Of a stretch of 64,000 nt of DNA, positions 8,251 through 17,202 are shown in pieces (within the stretch, counting starts at the first letter, position 1; every line of letters starts with the position of its first letter). Under the pieces are notes generated by a model. That model was not told the DNA's origin and made no database searches. It saw nothing but the letters and a program-made list of their open reading frames with translations. The translations under genes were made by a program, and so were the position numbers. The DNA comes from Faecalicatena sp. Marseille-Q4148. Lineage in GTDB: Bacteria; Bacillota; Clostridia; Lachnospirales; Lachnospiraceae. Location of the stretch: the NCBI GenBank assembly GCA_018228665.1, contig CP073692.1:1178001-1242000 (forward strand), in the 5' to 3' direction.

Positions 8251-8984
8251 TAGAACTCACCTCCTGTACGGATACATGCTTTTGACTGGATCGCATCAAA
8301 TGCCAGTGTATCAAGCACTTCTTCCCTCGGTCCGCAGATTTCTACCTGACCGTCCCGGATCACCATGATCCGGTCTGCCATCTGAATGATCCGTTCCTGA
8401 TGCGAAATCAAAAGCAGACTTTCTCTCTTACTCTTATGGATCTTTTCAAATTCTTTGACAAGCATGGAAAAACTCCAGAGATCAATTCCTGCCTCCGGCT
8501 CATCAAAAATACAGATGTTATGTTTCTTCGCAAGAACAGATGCAATCTCGATCCGCTTCATTTCACCGCCTGACAGTGTTGCGTCAATTTCCCTGTGAAT
8601 ATATTCCTGAGCACAAAGCCCTACATTGCTTAACAGTTCACAGCATCTCTTTCCGGCAAGAGGCTCTCCTGCCGCCAGATTCAGCAGCCGTTCTACCGTC
8701 ATCCCCTTAAAACGCGGCGGCTGTTGAAATGCAAATCCAATTCCTGCATTCGCTCTCTGATCGATACTCATCTCAGACAGATCTTGTCCATCCAATAGAA
8801 TCTTTCCTTTTGTCGCCGGGTAAATTCCCATCAGCAATTTAGCAATCGTAGATTTTCCTCCGCCATTCGGTCCGGTAATGACAAGCATCTCTCCGTCATT
8901 TACATGGAAATTTACATCTTTTAAGATGGACTGTGTTTTCCCCTCTTCCGTCACATCATATGATAAATGCTCTACCTTCAGCAT
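8250..8984 (-). CDS. sufC: SufC Fe-S assembly ABC ATPase
   Basis: 244 aa from ATG 8984; in-frame ATGs at 8996 and 9014 are possible but give N-termini longer than the family and no clear ribosome site decides. Walker A GPNGGGKST, Q-loop FAFQQPP, signature LSGGEMKRIEIA and Walker B ICIFDEPEAGID are intact. SufC is cytosolic and drives conformational change of the SufB scaffold rather than transport. The first residues MLKVEHLSYDV align with usual SufC N-termini. Confidence 0.9.
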   Translation of the reverse strand: MLKVEHLSYDVTEEGKTQSILKDVNFHVNDGEMLVITGPNGGGKSTIAKLLMGIYPATKGKILLDGQDLSEMSIDQRANAGIGFAFQQPPRFKGMTVERLLNLAAGEPLAGKRCCELLSNVGLCAQEYIHREIDATLSGGEMKRIEIASVLAKKHNICIFDEPEAGIDLWSFSMLVKEFEKIHKSKRESLLLISHQERIIQMADRIMVIRDGQVEICGPREEVLDTLAFDAIQSKACIRTGGEF

Positions 8985-9074
8985 AACAATTCTCATCTTC
9001 TTTCTCTTACTCATTTTTCACATAAGCTACACAAGCATATGGACTCTTGTATACACTATTTCTTATTATAAAAC

Positions 9075-9111
9075 GAAAACGGCATTTTCTCAACTTGAAA
9101 ATACCGTTTTC
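9075..9111 (-). terminator. Terminator of the cyclophilin gene
   Basis: GAAAACGGCATTTTC (9075-9089) and GAAAATACCGTTTTC (9097-9111) form a 15-bp stem with one G-U type mismatch and a 7-nt loop. TTTT follows on the minus strand. Confidence 0.65.
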
Positions 9112-9157
9112 CTGCACTTTTCTTTGTATTTTTTTCCATACTGACCGGCGCTTCTTC

Positions 9158-9832
9158 CTAGTCAGTCACATTTATGCTCTCGATTACCGGCTGTGTACCG
9201 TCTTTTACCGTTCCATTCTGATCCACTACGACTGCATTCTCACAAATATCATCTACAATATCCATTCCTTCTGTCACAGTGCCAAATGCAGCATAATCCC
9301 CATCGAGAAACGTACTGTCCTCATGGACAATAAAGAACTGAGAGCTTCCGCTGTCCGGATCCTGCGCTCTCGCCATCGAAATCGTTCCCCGTTTATGAGA
9401 GATTGGATTTTCTACTCCATTAGATGCAAACTCTCCTTTGATCGTCTCGTCTGATCCTCCGGTACCATTGCCCGCAGGATCTCCTCCCTGCATCATAAAT
9501 CCTTCCATAATCCGATGAAACGTCAGCCCGTCATAAAAACCGTCCTTCGCCAGATTGACAAAATTCGTTACCGTAATCGGCGCGCTGTCTGCATCCAGTT
9601 CAACTTTAATCGTTCCATGATCTTTTATGACAATCTCTGCATGGTGTTTTCCCGACAAGAGATCTTTCTCCTGAGTCTGTGACGCTTCTTTGCTCTCCGT
9701 GCTTCCTTCCGATGCCGTTTCGGATGCTTTCTTTTCTCCACATCCGGCAAGAGATACTGCTCCCAACACCAACACTGCCATGGAAACTGCAGCGCTTTTT
9801 TTCATAAAGTTCTTTATCTTCATCTGTTTCAT
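9158..9832 (-). CDS. Cyclophilin-type peptidyl-prolyl cis-trans isomerase, lipoprotein
   Basis: 224 aa. Residues 1-31 are a lipoprotein signal with lipobox LAGC, followed by a low-complexity Ser/Glu linker. The cyclophilin domain (about residues 60-224) shows FVNLAKDGFYDGLTFHRI, FMMQGGDPAGNGTGG and SSQFFIVHED, with the catalytic Arg in FHRI. It should be anchored outside the membrane and help fold secreted proteins. It has its own promoter and terminator. Start 9832 is preceded by AGGAG with a long 12-nt spacer; an ATG at 9823 is also possible. Confidence 0.92.
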   Translation of the reverse strand: MKQMKIKNFMKKSAAVSMAVLVLGAVSLAGCGEKKASETASEGSTESKEASQTQEKDLLSGKHHAEIVIKDHGTIKVELDADSAPITVTNFVNLAKDGFYDGLTFHRIMEGFMMQGGDPAGNGTGGSDETIKGEFASNGVENPISHKRGTISMARAQDPDSGSSQFFIVHEDSTFLDGDYAAFGTVTEGMDIVDDICENAVVVDQNGTVKDGTQPVIESINVTD

Positions 9833-9890
9833 ACGTCATATCCGCTCCTGTTCTTTTTTATTCTTGTGTATCCTTGCGGTACACGGTGCT

Positions 9891-9919
9891 ATTATACACG
9901 TTTTGACCTGAAAAATCAA
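9891..9919 (-). promoter_or_regulatory. Promoter of the cyclophilin gene
   Basis: Minus strand: TTGATT (9914-9919), 17 nt, TATAAT (9891-9896). Confidence 0.65.
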
Positions 9920-9948
9920 AATCTATTCAAAGAAATTAAAAATGCTTG

Positions 9949-9977
9949 TTGAAATTCCACTCTGTTTATGTTACGAT
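9949..9977 (+). promoter_or_regulatory. Promoter of the ZTP riboswitch / fhs transcript
   Basis: TTGAAA (9949-9954), 17 nt, TACGAT (9972-9977), just upstream of the riboswitch. Confidence 0.6.
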
Positions 9978-9978
9978 T

Positions 9979-10103
9979 GCCTTAACCGAAAGAGTTTTGC
10001 CGACTGACGGATATGTGGAAAACCACAGGGGAAGCAGAACTTTGAAAAGCCGACCGTCTGGGCAGTATATGTGTTATTCGCATATGCTGCCTGTTTTATT
10101 TTC
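9979..10103 (+). promoter_or_regulatory. ZTP (pfl motif) riboswitch with terminator expression platform
   Basis: The leader has the hallmarks of the pfl/ZTP aptamer: a hairpin TGTGG-AAAA-CCACA followed by GGGGAAGC in the 5' half, then the conserved 3' element GCCGACCGTCTGGGCA at about 10050-10065. The end of that element overlaps a terminator stem, GGCAGTATATG (10061-10071) with CATATGCTGCC (10081-10091), then TGTTTTATTTT. Binding of ZTP/ZMP, which rises when 10-formyl-THF is short, should block the terminator and switch on fhs. fhs is a known target class of this riboswitch. Confidence 0.88.
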
Positions 10104-10238
10104 AATCTTTTGTCTGCATCTGCATATTTCTTTTTGCACTTCAGGCAGATGAAACTATTGCAGGCACAAGCGAATGCACGGCGGTGTTTCAACAGAAACT
10201 TATCTATGAAATTAGACGTAATGAAGGGAGATTCTGAG

Positions 10239-11924
10239 ATGGGATACAAATCAGACATTGAAATCGCACAGGAATGTGCTATGGCACCAATTACAGAAAT
10301 CGCTGCAAAAGCAGGCATTGAGGACAAGTACCTGGAACAGTACGGAAAATACAAAGCAAAGATCGACTACAACCTGTTAAAGGAAAGTGATCGTCCAAAT
10401 GGTAAATTAATTCTTGTAACTGCAATCAATCCGACTCCTGCCGGAGAAGGAAAGACAACGACTACAATCGGACTTGCAGACGGACTTCAAAAACTTGGCA
10501 AGAATGTTATGGTCGCACTTCGCGAACCTTCTCTCGGACCGGTCTTTGGCGTCAAAGGCGGTGCAGCGGGCGGCGGATATGCCCAGGTAGTGCCAATGGA
10601 AGATATCAACCTCCATTTTACAGGTGATTTCCATGCGATCGGAGCTGCCAACAATCTTCTTGCTGCAATGATCGACAATCATATTTATCAGGGAAACGAG
10701 CTGAACATTGATCCACGCAAGATTACATGGAAACGCTGCGTTGATATGAATGACCGTCAGCTCCGCTATGTAGTAGACGGACTGGGCGGTAAGCCAAACG
10801 GAACTCCGCGTGAAGACGGTTACGATATCACAGTTGCTTCTGAGATTATGGCAGTTTTATGTCTCGCAAAAGATATCACAGATTTAAAAGAACGTTTATC
10901 ACGCATCATTGTTGGTTACACATACGGAAAGATCGCAGATCAGAAGCCGGTTACAGCAGGCGATCTTCATGCCGAAGGTGCAATGGCTGCTCTTCTGAAA
11001 GATGCACTGAAACCAAACCTTGTTCAGACACTGGAACATGTGCCTGCTATCGTTCACGGCGGACCATTTGCCAATATTGCACATGGCTGTAACTCTGTCA
11101 CAGCTACAAAAATGGCTATGAAGCTTGCCGATTACGCTATTACAGAAGCTGGATTCGGCGCTGACCTCGGAGCCGAGAAATTCCTCGACATCAAATGCCG
11201 TATGGCAGATTTAAAACCGGACGCAGTTGTCATCGTTGCTACTGTTCGCGCATTAAAATATAACGGCGGCGTTCCGAAAGCAGATTTGAACAGCGAGAAC
11301 CTGGAAGCGCTTGAAAAAGGTCTTCCAAACCTGCTGAAGCATGTACACAATATTAAAGATGTCTTCCATCTTCCATGTGTTGTTGCAATCAATGCATTCC
11401 CAACAGATACAAAAGCAGAACTGGATCTTGTAGAAGCAAAATGCAAAGAACTCGGTGTTAATGTTGCACTTTCAGAAGTATGGGCAAAAGGCGGCGAAGG
11501 CGGCACACGGCTGGCAGAAGAAGTACTTCGTCTGACAGAAGAACCGAATGATTTTACATTTGCATATGAACTTGATGGCAGCATTGAAGATAAATTAAAT
11601 CAGATCGTTCAGAAAATTTACGGCGGAAAACAGGTTGTCCTTACTGCCGCTGCAAAGAAACAGGCAAAAGAACTGGAAGGACTTGGTTTTGGCAACTGCC
11701 CGATCTGCGTTGCTAAGACACAGTACAGTTTGACAGACGATCAGACAAAGCTTGGCGCACCAACAGATTTTGAAGTTACTGTCAGAAACTTAAAGATTTC
11801 TGCCGGCGCCGGATTCATTGTCGCTCTGACTGGAGAGATTATGACAATGCCTGGACTTCCAAAAGTTCCGGCAGCTGAGCGCATCGATGTAGATGAAACC
11901 GGAAAAATTACCGGACTATTCTAA
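10239..11924 (+). CDS. fhs: Formate-tetrahydrofolate ligase
   Basis: 561 aa from ATG 10239, with AAGGGAG 8 nt upstream; the longer open frame to 10071 is riboswitch leader. It joins formate to THF using ATP to give 10-formyl-THF, feeding purine synthesis and, in acetogens, the methyl branch of the Wood-Ljungdahl pathway. The P-loop [14 protein letters not shown] (near residue 65), [21 protein letters not shown] and the C-terminal [14 protein letters not shown] are family signatures. Length is normal. No other C1 genes adjoin, so the enzyme may serve purine supply as much as acetogenesis. Confidence 0.96.
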   Translation: MGYKSDIEIAQECAMAPITEIAAKAGIEDKYLEQYGKYKAKIDYNLLKESDRPNGKLILVTAINPTPAGEGKTTTTIGLADGLQKLGKNVMVALREPSLGPVFGVKGGAAGGGYAQVVPMEDINLHFTGDFHAIGAANNLLAAMIDNHIYQGNELNIDPRKITWKRCVDMNDRQLRYVVDGLGGKPNGTPREDGYDITVASEIMAVLCLAKDITDLKERLSRIIVGYTYGKIADQKPVTAGDLHAEGAMAALLKDALKPNLVQTLEHVPAIVHGGPFANIAHGCNSVTATKMAMKLADYAITEAGFGADLGAEKFLDIKCRMADLKPDAVVIVATVRALKYNGGVPKADLNSENLEALEKGLPNLLKHVHNIKDVFHLPCVVAINAFPTDTKAELDLVEAKCKELGVNVALSEVWAKGGEGGTRLAEEVLRLTEEPNDFTFAYELDGSIEDKLNQIVQKIYGGKQVVLTAAAKKQAKELEGLGFGNCPICVAKTQYSLTDDQTKLGAPTDFEVTVRNLKISAGAGFIVALTGEIMTMPGLPKVPAAERIDVDETGKITGLF

Positions 11925-12008
11925 AAGATATTAAAAACTATGTAAAAAAAAATTCCACATATCAAAAAAGGGGCTGTCGGTTAATACCGATTTTTAGGCT
12001 CTAAATCT

Positions 12009-12077
12009 CAAAATACGAATCTCCTTTAGAAATCAGTGTTTTTCGCACCTGATCTTCTATGAGAGATTCGTATTTTG
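12009..12077. repeat. 15-bp inverted repeat inside the IS1182 element, near its left end
   Basis: CAAAATACGAATCTC (12009-12023) is perfectly complementary to GAGATTCGTATTTTG (12063-12077), loop 39 nt. It lies between the transposase stop and the terminal repeat and may end transcription or bind transposase. Confidence 0.7.
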
Positions 12078-12142
12078 TCTTTTTCGTATGTATTTTTGGG
12101 CACAAAAACCCCTCAACCTGCATATTTAAACGTACACATTTT

Positions 12143-13897
12143 CTAAGCAACTGTTTCTTCGATTTTTTTCTCAAATTTTTGGATTTTTTCATGAAGAAAA
12201 CGATGGTATTTATTTATATTTCTTCCAATCGCATACAGCATGAATTCTTTATATACTTTTTCGGATGTCCGGTAATTGAATCGGCGGAAACTGTCATTTT
12301 CTTTAATGTCTCCAAAATGTCCCTCTGTCTGGATGGAACGAATCTGACGATTTAAGATCCCTTTCTCACTCTGGATGTTTTTATGGGATTCTTCTTTCAA
12401 AGCTTCCCATTGTTCGTTGATCTTCATCACTTTATTTTTCTCTCTATCTTTTTCGGCATCATATTTATAGAGACATTTTGCTTTATGTTCACAACCACTG
12501 CAGTCTGCACATCCATACACTTCAAAGGTTTGTGTATAACCAGTCTGTGCTTTTGTTTCTGTTCGGATATGATGCAATTCTCTTCCGTCATGGCAAATAT
12601 AATACAACTCATCTTCAAATATCTGCGTTTTCATGTTGTAATACTTTCCGATTTCTTCTGTATACGCACGTGTTTTCCGTTTTTCATGATCCTGCAGCTT
12701 GATATAGCTGGAGATTTTATGTTCTTTTAAGTACAGTAGGTTTCTTTCGCTGCAATACCCGCTATCTGCTGTCACTTCCTCAAGAATATCCCCAAATGCT
12801 TTTTGATGTTTTTCCAAAACCGGAATCAACGTATTATAATCTGTCCGATCATTGCTGACATAAGTCTGGACAATGAAATAATTCTCTACTGCAATCTGAA
12901 CATTATATGCCGCTTTTAATTGCCCGTTCAGCATATGATCCTCTTTCATCCGCATAAAAGTAGCTTCCAGATCTGTTTTGGAATAACTGTTTCTGTCTGT
13001 TCCCATGATCTCAAAACACTCTTTATATCCCATAAGACGTTCACCACAGGCTTCCAATTCTTCGTAAAGCTGCTGGATTTCCGATTTTCTTTTTCCTTTT
13101 CCATAAACAAATGTAATCTGTTCCTGTTCTGCTATCTGTATCAGATTTTTTTGGAGCTTCAGTATCTCCAACGGAGAACAATTGTCAATCTCTATGATTG
13201 TATTATTGGATAACTTTTTATGTTTTGTCAGTTTTCTTTTTCGGTTCTTTTCAATGACATCCCGTACTTTCTCCATTCCTTCGATCACGAACATATGTGC
13301 ATGGGGAATGTCATATTTGATGCCATACTCATTTTCATCAATCAAAACGTTATACTTTTGATACAATAAATCAATAGTATCCAGTAGTCCTGCAAGATGA
13401 TAATTGATTGTTCCTCTCCAGACAAACGTATAACGGTTCGCATTGGCTTCTATTTTTGTACCGTCAATAAAAAGATTTTTTAGTGTGATGAATCCTTCTT
13501 TTTGCAGGCGACGAAGAAACTGATAATTCAGCTCATCCAGTACATCAGCGGTCAGTTTCTTATTCTTGAAGTCATAAAAAGCATCCCGTTTCGGCTTCTG
13601 ACCTTTCGTAAGCCAGATAAAGGCGAGATCTCTTTCACATAATTCTACAATACGGTCAACAGCTCTTATCCCACGCATGTTTGCGTAAGTAACTACAGCA
13701 TACATCATGATTGGGTTGTACCCGGTTCTTCCCTTATCAGAACAATTGGCTAATAAGCCAGAAAAATCTAACTCCTCCATCACTTTTTTCAGGGTATAGA
13801 CTGGATCGTCGTCTGGTAAACACAATTCGAAGAAACTGAAGTTAATTTTCTGTTGCCCTAATTCAAAAAAATCGTTATAATAGTCTTTGTTTAGCAT
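12143..13897 (-). CDS. IS1182-family transposase
   Basis: 584 aa from ATG 13897. N-terminal DUF772-like part (DKGRTGYNPIMMYAVVTYANM), DDE core with FIDGTKIEANANRYTFVW and TADSGYCSERNLLYL, and a C-terminal zinc-type cluster (CADCSGCEHKAKC) typical of IS1182 enzymes. No frameshift or internal stop was seen, so it may be active. The extended frame to 14026 crosses a hairpin and lacks a ribosome site. TGTTATAAT, an extended -10 at 13904-13909, lies so close to the ATG that the mRNA may have almost no leader. Confidence 0.9.
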   Translation of the reverse strand: MLNKDYYNDFFELGQQKINFSFFELCLPDDDPVYTLKKVMEELDFSGLLANCSDKGRTGYNPIMMYAVVTYANMRGIRAVDRIVELCERDLAFIWLTKGQKPKRDAFYDFKNKKLTADVLDELNYQFLRRLQKEGFITLKNLFIDGTKIEANANRYTFVWRGTINYHLAGLLDTIDLLYQKYNVLIDENEYGIKYDIPHAHMFVIEGMEKVRDVIEKNRKRKLTKHKKLSNNTIIEIDNCSPLEILKLQKNLIQIAEQEQITFVYGKGKRKSEIQQLYEELEACGERLMGYKECFEIMGTDRNSYSKTDLEATFMRMKEDHMLNGQLKAAYNVQIAVENYFIVQTYVSNDRTDYNTLIPVLEKHQKAFGDILEEVTADSGYCSERNLLYLKEHKISSYIKLQDHEKRKTRAYTEEIGKYYNMKTQIFEDELYYICHDGRELHHIRTETKAQTGYTQTFEVYGCADCSGCEHKAKCLYKYDAEKDREKNKVMKINEQWEALKEESHKNIQSEKGILNRQIRSIQTEGHFGDIKENDSFRRFNYRTSEKVYKEFMLYAIGRNINKYHRFLHEKIQKFEKKIEETVA

Positions 13898-13903
13898 AGT
13901 TCC

Positions 13904-14012
13904 ATTATAACATGGAACGGAGAAAATGATGGTTGTCGTTAGCCATCTTTTTCTCTTTTTATGGAAAAGTTTCAGGGGCAGGTTTGACTCATACAAGTCA
14001 AATCTGCCCCTG
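13904..14012 (-). promoter_or_regulatory. Transposase promoter with upstream shielding hairpin
   Basis: Minus strand: CAGGGGCAGATTTGAC (14012-13997) pairs with GTCAAACCTGCCCCTG (13988-13973) with one G-T pair, loop 8 nt, then AAACTTTTCC. This may stop incoming transcription. Downstream is an extended -10, TGTTATAAT, lying within the palindrome GTTCCAT-N6-ATGGAAC. Confidence 0.55.
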
Positions 14013-14067
14013 TTTGGAACTATCATTTCCCGACAGCCCCTTTTTTTATTTTTTCATAAATTTTTCT

Positions 14068-15681
14068 TTAGTTCTGCTGCTTCTTCTGATATTTCTTCAT
14101 TACAAGCAGTACCACTCCAAGCAGCACGATTCCAAACGGAAGTGAAATCCATGCAGACTGGGTAAAGCCTGCCACAATATAAGAAACAAAAGATACTGCC
14201 GCAACTGTAAGCGCATATGGAAGCTGTGTCGCAACATGACTGACGTGATCACACTGTGCCCCTGCCGATGCCATAATCGTTGTATCGGAAATCGGTGAAC
14301 AGTGATCTCCGCAGACCGCTCCTGCCATACATGCAGAAATTGCAATGATCATCAAAGTAGGATTGCTCTGTTCGAATACTTTTACAACAATCGGAATCAA
14401 AATTCCGAATGTTCCCCATGAAGTCCCTGTGGCAAATGCAAGGAAACATCCTACTAAGAAAATGATTGCCGGAAGCAGATTCATCAGCCCTTCCGCACAA
14501 GATTCCATTGCTGTAGCTACAAACACGTCTGCTCCCAGCTGATCTGTCATTGCTTTCAATGTCCATGCAAAAGTTAAAATGAGAATCGCCGGTACCATAG
14601 ACTGAAATCCTTCCGGAACACATTCCATACATTCCCGGAATTTCAAAGCCCGGCGCAGCAGATAGTACACAATCGTAATCACAAGTCCGAAAAAGCTTCC
14701 CATTGCCAGACCGCTCGGCGCATCACTCTGAGAAAATGCCTCTACGAAGCCTGCACCGCTAAAGAACTCGCCGGTATAGAGCATTCCTGTTACGCAGCAG
14801 ACGATCAGCGCAAGAATTGGGAAGACAAGATCAAGCACTCGTCCATTTGGCTTTTCCTTCACATCTTCTGTTCCATTTACCCGCTTTCCCGCTGTAAAAA
14901 GATCGCCATTCTTTGCATTTTTTTCATACAGCTTCATAGAACCATAATCCATTTTCAGATATACGATTCCAAGCATCATGATAATCGTCAGCAAAGCATA
15001 GAAATTATACGGAATTGCCCGGACGAAAATACTAAGTCCGTCTTCTCCTTCTACAAATCCGGCTACCGCTGCTGCCCAGGAAGAAATTGGTGCAATGATA
15101 CAGATCGGAGCTGCTGTAGAATCAATCAGATACGCAAGCTTTGCTCTGGATATTTTATGTTTATCTGTTACCGGACGCATAACGCTTCCTACTGTCAGGC
15201 AATTAAAGTAATCATCGATAAAAATGAGTATTCCAAGACCGATCGTAGCAAGCTGAGCCCCTGCTCTTGACTTAATATGCTCTCCGGCCCATTTTCCGAA
15301 CGCCGCGGAACCTCCTGCTTTATTCATCATAGACACCATGATTCCTAAGATAACAAGAAACATAATGATTCCGATGTTTCCTTCATCAGATAATACAGAA
15401 ATAAATCCCCCTTTAAAAACCGACTCCACCGTTTTCACCGGATGAAAATCTGTTCCAAGCAAGGCGCCGACTACAATACCGACTAATAAAGAACTGTATA
15501 CTTCTTTCGTAATCAGAGCAAGACCAATGGCAACAATCGGCGGCACAAGCGCCCATGCCGTGGCATACATAGAAGAAAGCGGCGCTTCTGTCTCTGCTGC
15601 AAATACCGTCATGGAAGATAATACGGTCAGCAGCAGAACAATGCCCGCTCTCGTTAAGAGCTTTTGTCTCCTTAAATTCAT
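14068..15681 (-). CDS. nhaC: NhaC-family Na+/H+ antiporter
   Basis: 537 aa polytopic membrane protein. It begins with a cleavable-looking hydrophobic segment (IVLLLTVLSSMTVFAAE), then about 11-12 helices. Family motifs: FIDDYFNCLTVGSVMRPV around residue 155 and ATGTSWGTFGILIPIV and GDHCSPISDTTIMAS in the second half, the region with the ion-site Asp and Ser/Thr residues. It should exchange Na+ (or an organic acid with Na+, as in MleN-like members) for H+. Start 15681 is preferred over a GTG at 15711, which has no ribosome site. Confidence 0.9.
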   Translation of the reverse strand: MNLRRQKLLTRAGIVLLLTVLSSMTVFAAETEAPLSSMYATAWALVPPIVAIGLALITKEVYSSLLVGIVVGALLGTDFHPVKTVESVFKGGFISVLSDEGNIGIIMFLVILGIMVSMMNKAGGSAAFGKWAGEHIKSRAGAQLATIGLGILIFIDDYFNCLTVGSVMRPVTDKHKISRAKLAYLIDSTAAPICIIAPISSWAAAVAGFVEGEDGLSIFVRAIPYNFYALLTIIMMLGIVYLKMDYGSMKLYEKNAKNGDLFTAGKRVNGTEDVKEKPNGRVLDLVFPILALIVCCVTGMLYTGEFFSGAGFVEAFSQSDAPSGLAMGSFFGLVITIVYYLLRRALKFRECMECVPEGFQSMVPAILILTFAWTLKAMTDQLGADVFVATAMESCAEGLMNLLPAIIFLVGCFLAFATGTSWGTFGILIPIVVKVFEQSNPTLMIIAISACMAGAVCGDHCSPISDTTIMASAGAQCDHVSHVATQLPYALTVAAVSFVSYIVAGFTQSAWISLPFGIVLLGVVLLVMKKYQKKQQN

Positions 15682-15783
15682 AATAGTTTCATTCCTTTCA
15701 ACATAATCCACAATATTATTTCATTAATTCTGACAAAAGTCAACATACATTTTTATGCAATTTTTATTCTATTACCTGCAATT

Positions 15784-17025
15784 TTATTCAAACTTCTTCT
15801 TATGCAGCAGGAAGCAAATCAGCATCGCTGCCGCTGTCATAATAAGCCAGCCCAAAATCGTTCTGTTCCATCCGGAGGACTCTACCATAATTCCAATAGT
15901 AAATGTGGAAATAGCTGTTCCAAGATATGCCATTGAATTCAAAAATCCGGATACCGTGGCCGCTCTTCCCATTTTAACAAAATGAAGTGGAAGCAGATTC
16001 ACAACTAATGTATTTACCGCCATCATGGACGCCGTAATAATTCCAAGCAGCACCACAGTCACAACTACCGACACATCTCCAAATTTCCACAAACCAGCTA
16101 ATGCAGCTGTCGCAATCACAAAGAAAAATGCGACGGTTCTGATCTCCTGCTTCCGGAAAAACTTCTGATACATGAATTGTGCTGCGTACGCCCCCGTTAA
16201 ATTTACAATCGGAAGCACTGTCGTAATCAGAATCGAAAAAGACGGCGATGTATGAAATACCTCCTGAATATAGGTCGGTACCCAGGAAGTTACTCCGTCT
16301 TTGAGTACCCCATGTACGATAACCGGGATTAAAATCATAAACAATCCGGAACCGATCAGCACTTTTGAAAATGGAACCGAAGTTTCTGTTCCGGCTCTTC
16401 CTGCTTCATCCTTATGTGGCTCTCCATGTTCACTGGCATACTGTTCCACTGCACGAAACCGGATCTGAAAAACCACTGCTACTGTACACATCACTGTCGC
16501 CGCTGCAAAAAATACTGCCCGCCATCCAAATACTTCCAGCATAATTGCCGACAGCAGGTAAGATGTCAGCGTTCCCAGCGCCATCGTAGATGTAATATGA
16601 ATGCTGTAACGCACTCTCGCTGCTTCATTTAACATTTCTGCAAAGATCCGAAGAATCGGTGGCCAGATCATTGATTGAAGAAACCCATTGGCACACCAAA
16701 AAACCGCCATCGTTCCAAAGCTGTTCATAAATCCCATAACAATATTCATAACGCCTGCCAGAAACAGCCCTGTAAATATCATTTTGCGCGGATGCATCTT
16801 ATCTCCGAGAAATCCGTTGATCAACTGTCCGATGCCATACGCAAAAAAATACGCCATACTGATAAAGCCTGCCTGAGATTTGTCCAGAACAGAAAGACGG
16901 AGCATTTCCGGCATGGCTGAAGAATAATTCAGTCTGCCGATGTACGATGTAAAATACGCTGCCCAGCACAGTGCAAACAGAACAAACGCCATATGTTTAT
17001 CATTGATTTTATTGAATTTTTTCAC
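15784..17025 (-). CDS. MFS transporter, organophosphate:phosphate antiporter (GlpT/UhpT)-like
   Basis: 413 aa, 12 predicted helices. The start is GTG 17025, with AGGAGG 9 nt upstream; the longer frame lacks a ribosome site. The first loop (YIGRLNYSSAMPEM) resembles the RKNFSLAMP region of GlpT/UhpT proteins, and GIGQLINGFLGDKMHPRKMI is the MFS loop 2-3 motif. The substrate is unknown; phosphorylated sugars or glycerol phosphate are family precedents. It lies upstream of nhaC on the same strand with about 100 nt between, so co-transcription is possible but not proven. Confidence 0.82.
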   Translation of the reverse strand: MKKFNKINDKHMAFVLFALCWAAYFTSYIGRLNYSSAMPEMLRLSVLDKSQAGFISMAYFFAYGIGQLINGFLGDKMHPRKMIFTGLFLAGVMNIVMGFMNSFGTMAVFWCANGFLQSMIWPPILRIFAEMLNEAARVRYSIHITSTMALGTLTSYLLSAIMLEVFGWRAVFFAAATVMCTVAVVFQIRFRAVEQYASEHGEPHKDEAGRAGTETSVPFSKVLIGSGLFMILIPVIVHGVLKDGVTSWVPTYIQEVFHTSPSFSILITTVLPIVNLTGAYAAQFMYQKFFRKQEIRTVAFFFVIATAALAGLWKFGDVSVVVTVVLLGIITASMMAVNTLVVNLLPLHFVKMGRAATVSGFLNSMAYLGTAISTFTIGIMVESSGWNRTILGWLIMTAAAMLICFLLHKKKFE

Positions 17026-17128
17026 TGATCCATCCCTCCTTATAAAACCTCTATTATTATAGCACACCCTCAAAAAAGCAACTTGCACAAACGTCTTTTC
17101 TTTTTGTCCGATTATCTTTTACATCAAA

Positions 17129-17171
17129 AAATCCAACAGACATTTTCATATGAAAAATATCTGCTGGATTT
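17129..17171 (-). terminator. Terminator of the ABC exporter / pepV operon
   Basis: AAATCCA (17129-17135) and TGGATTT (17165-17171) close a long imperfect hairpin that also pairs CAGA with TCTG and ATTTTC with GAAAAAT. T-rich sequence follows on the minus strand. Confidence 0.75.
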
Positions 17172-17202
17172 CTATAAAAATTTAATCGGATTTCTTATCT
17201 TC

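Larger units (their letters stand above)
11964..14047. mobile_element. IS1182-family insertion sequence
   Basis: About 2.08 kb bounded by terminal inverted repeats AAAAAAGGGGCTGTCGG (11964-11980) and CCGACAGCCCCTTTTTTT (14029-14047). It carries one transposase on the minus strand and sits in the convergent gap between fhs and nhaC, so it breaks no gene. The exact outer ends are uncertain because the flanks are A/T runs. No clear target duplication was seen. Confidence 0.88.

Noticed and set aside
10071..10238. 56-codon N-terminal extension of formate-THF ligase
   Set aside because: It covers the riboswitch terminator; the ATG at 10239 has a ribosome site and matches family N-termini.
12001..12192. 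63-aa minus-strand frame at the IS1182 left end
   Set aside because: Overlaps the transposase 3' end and a long inverted repeat; no ribosome site.
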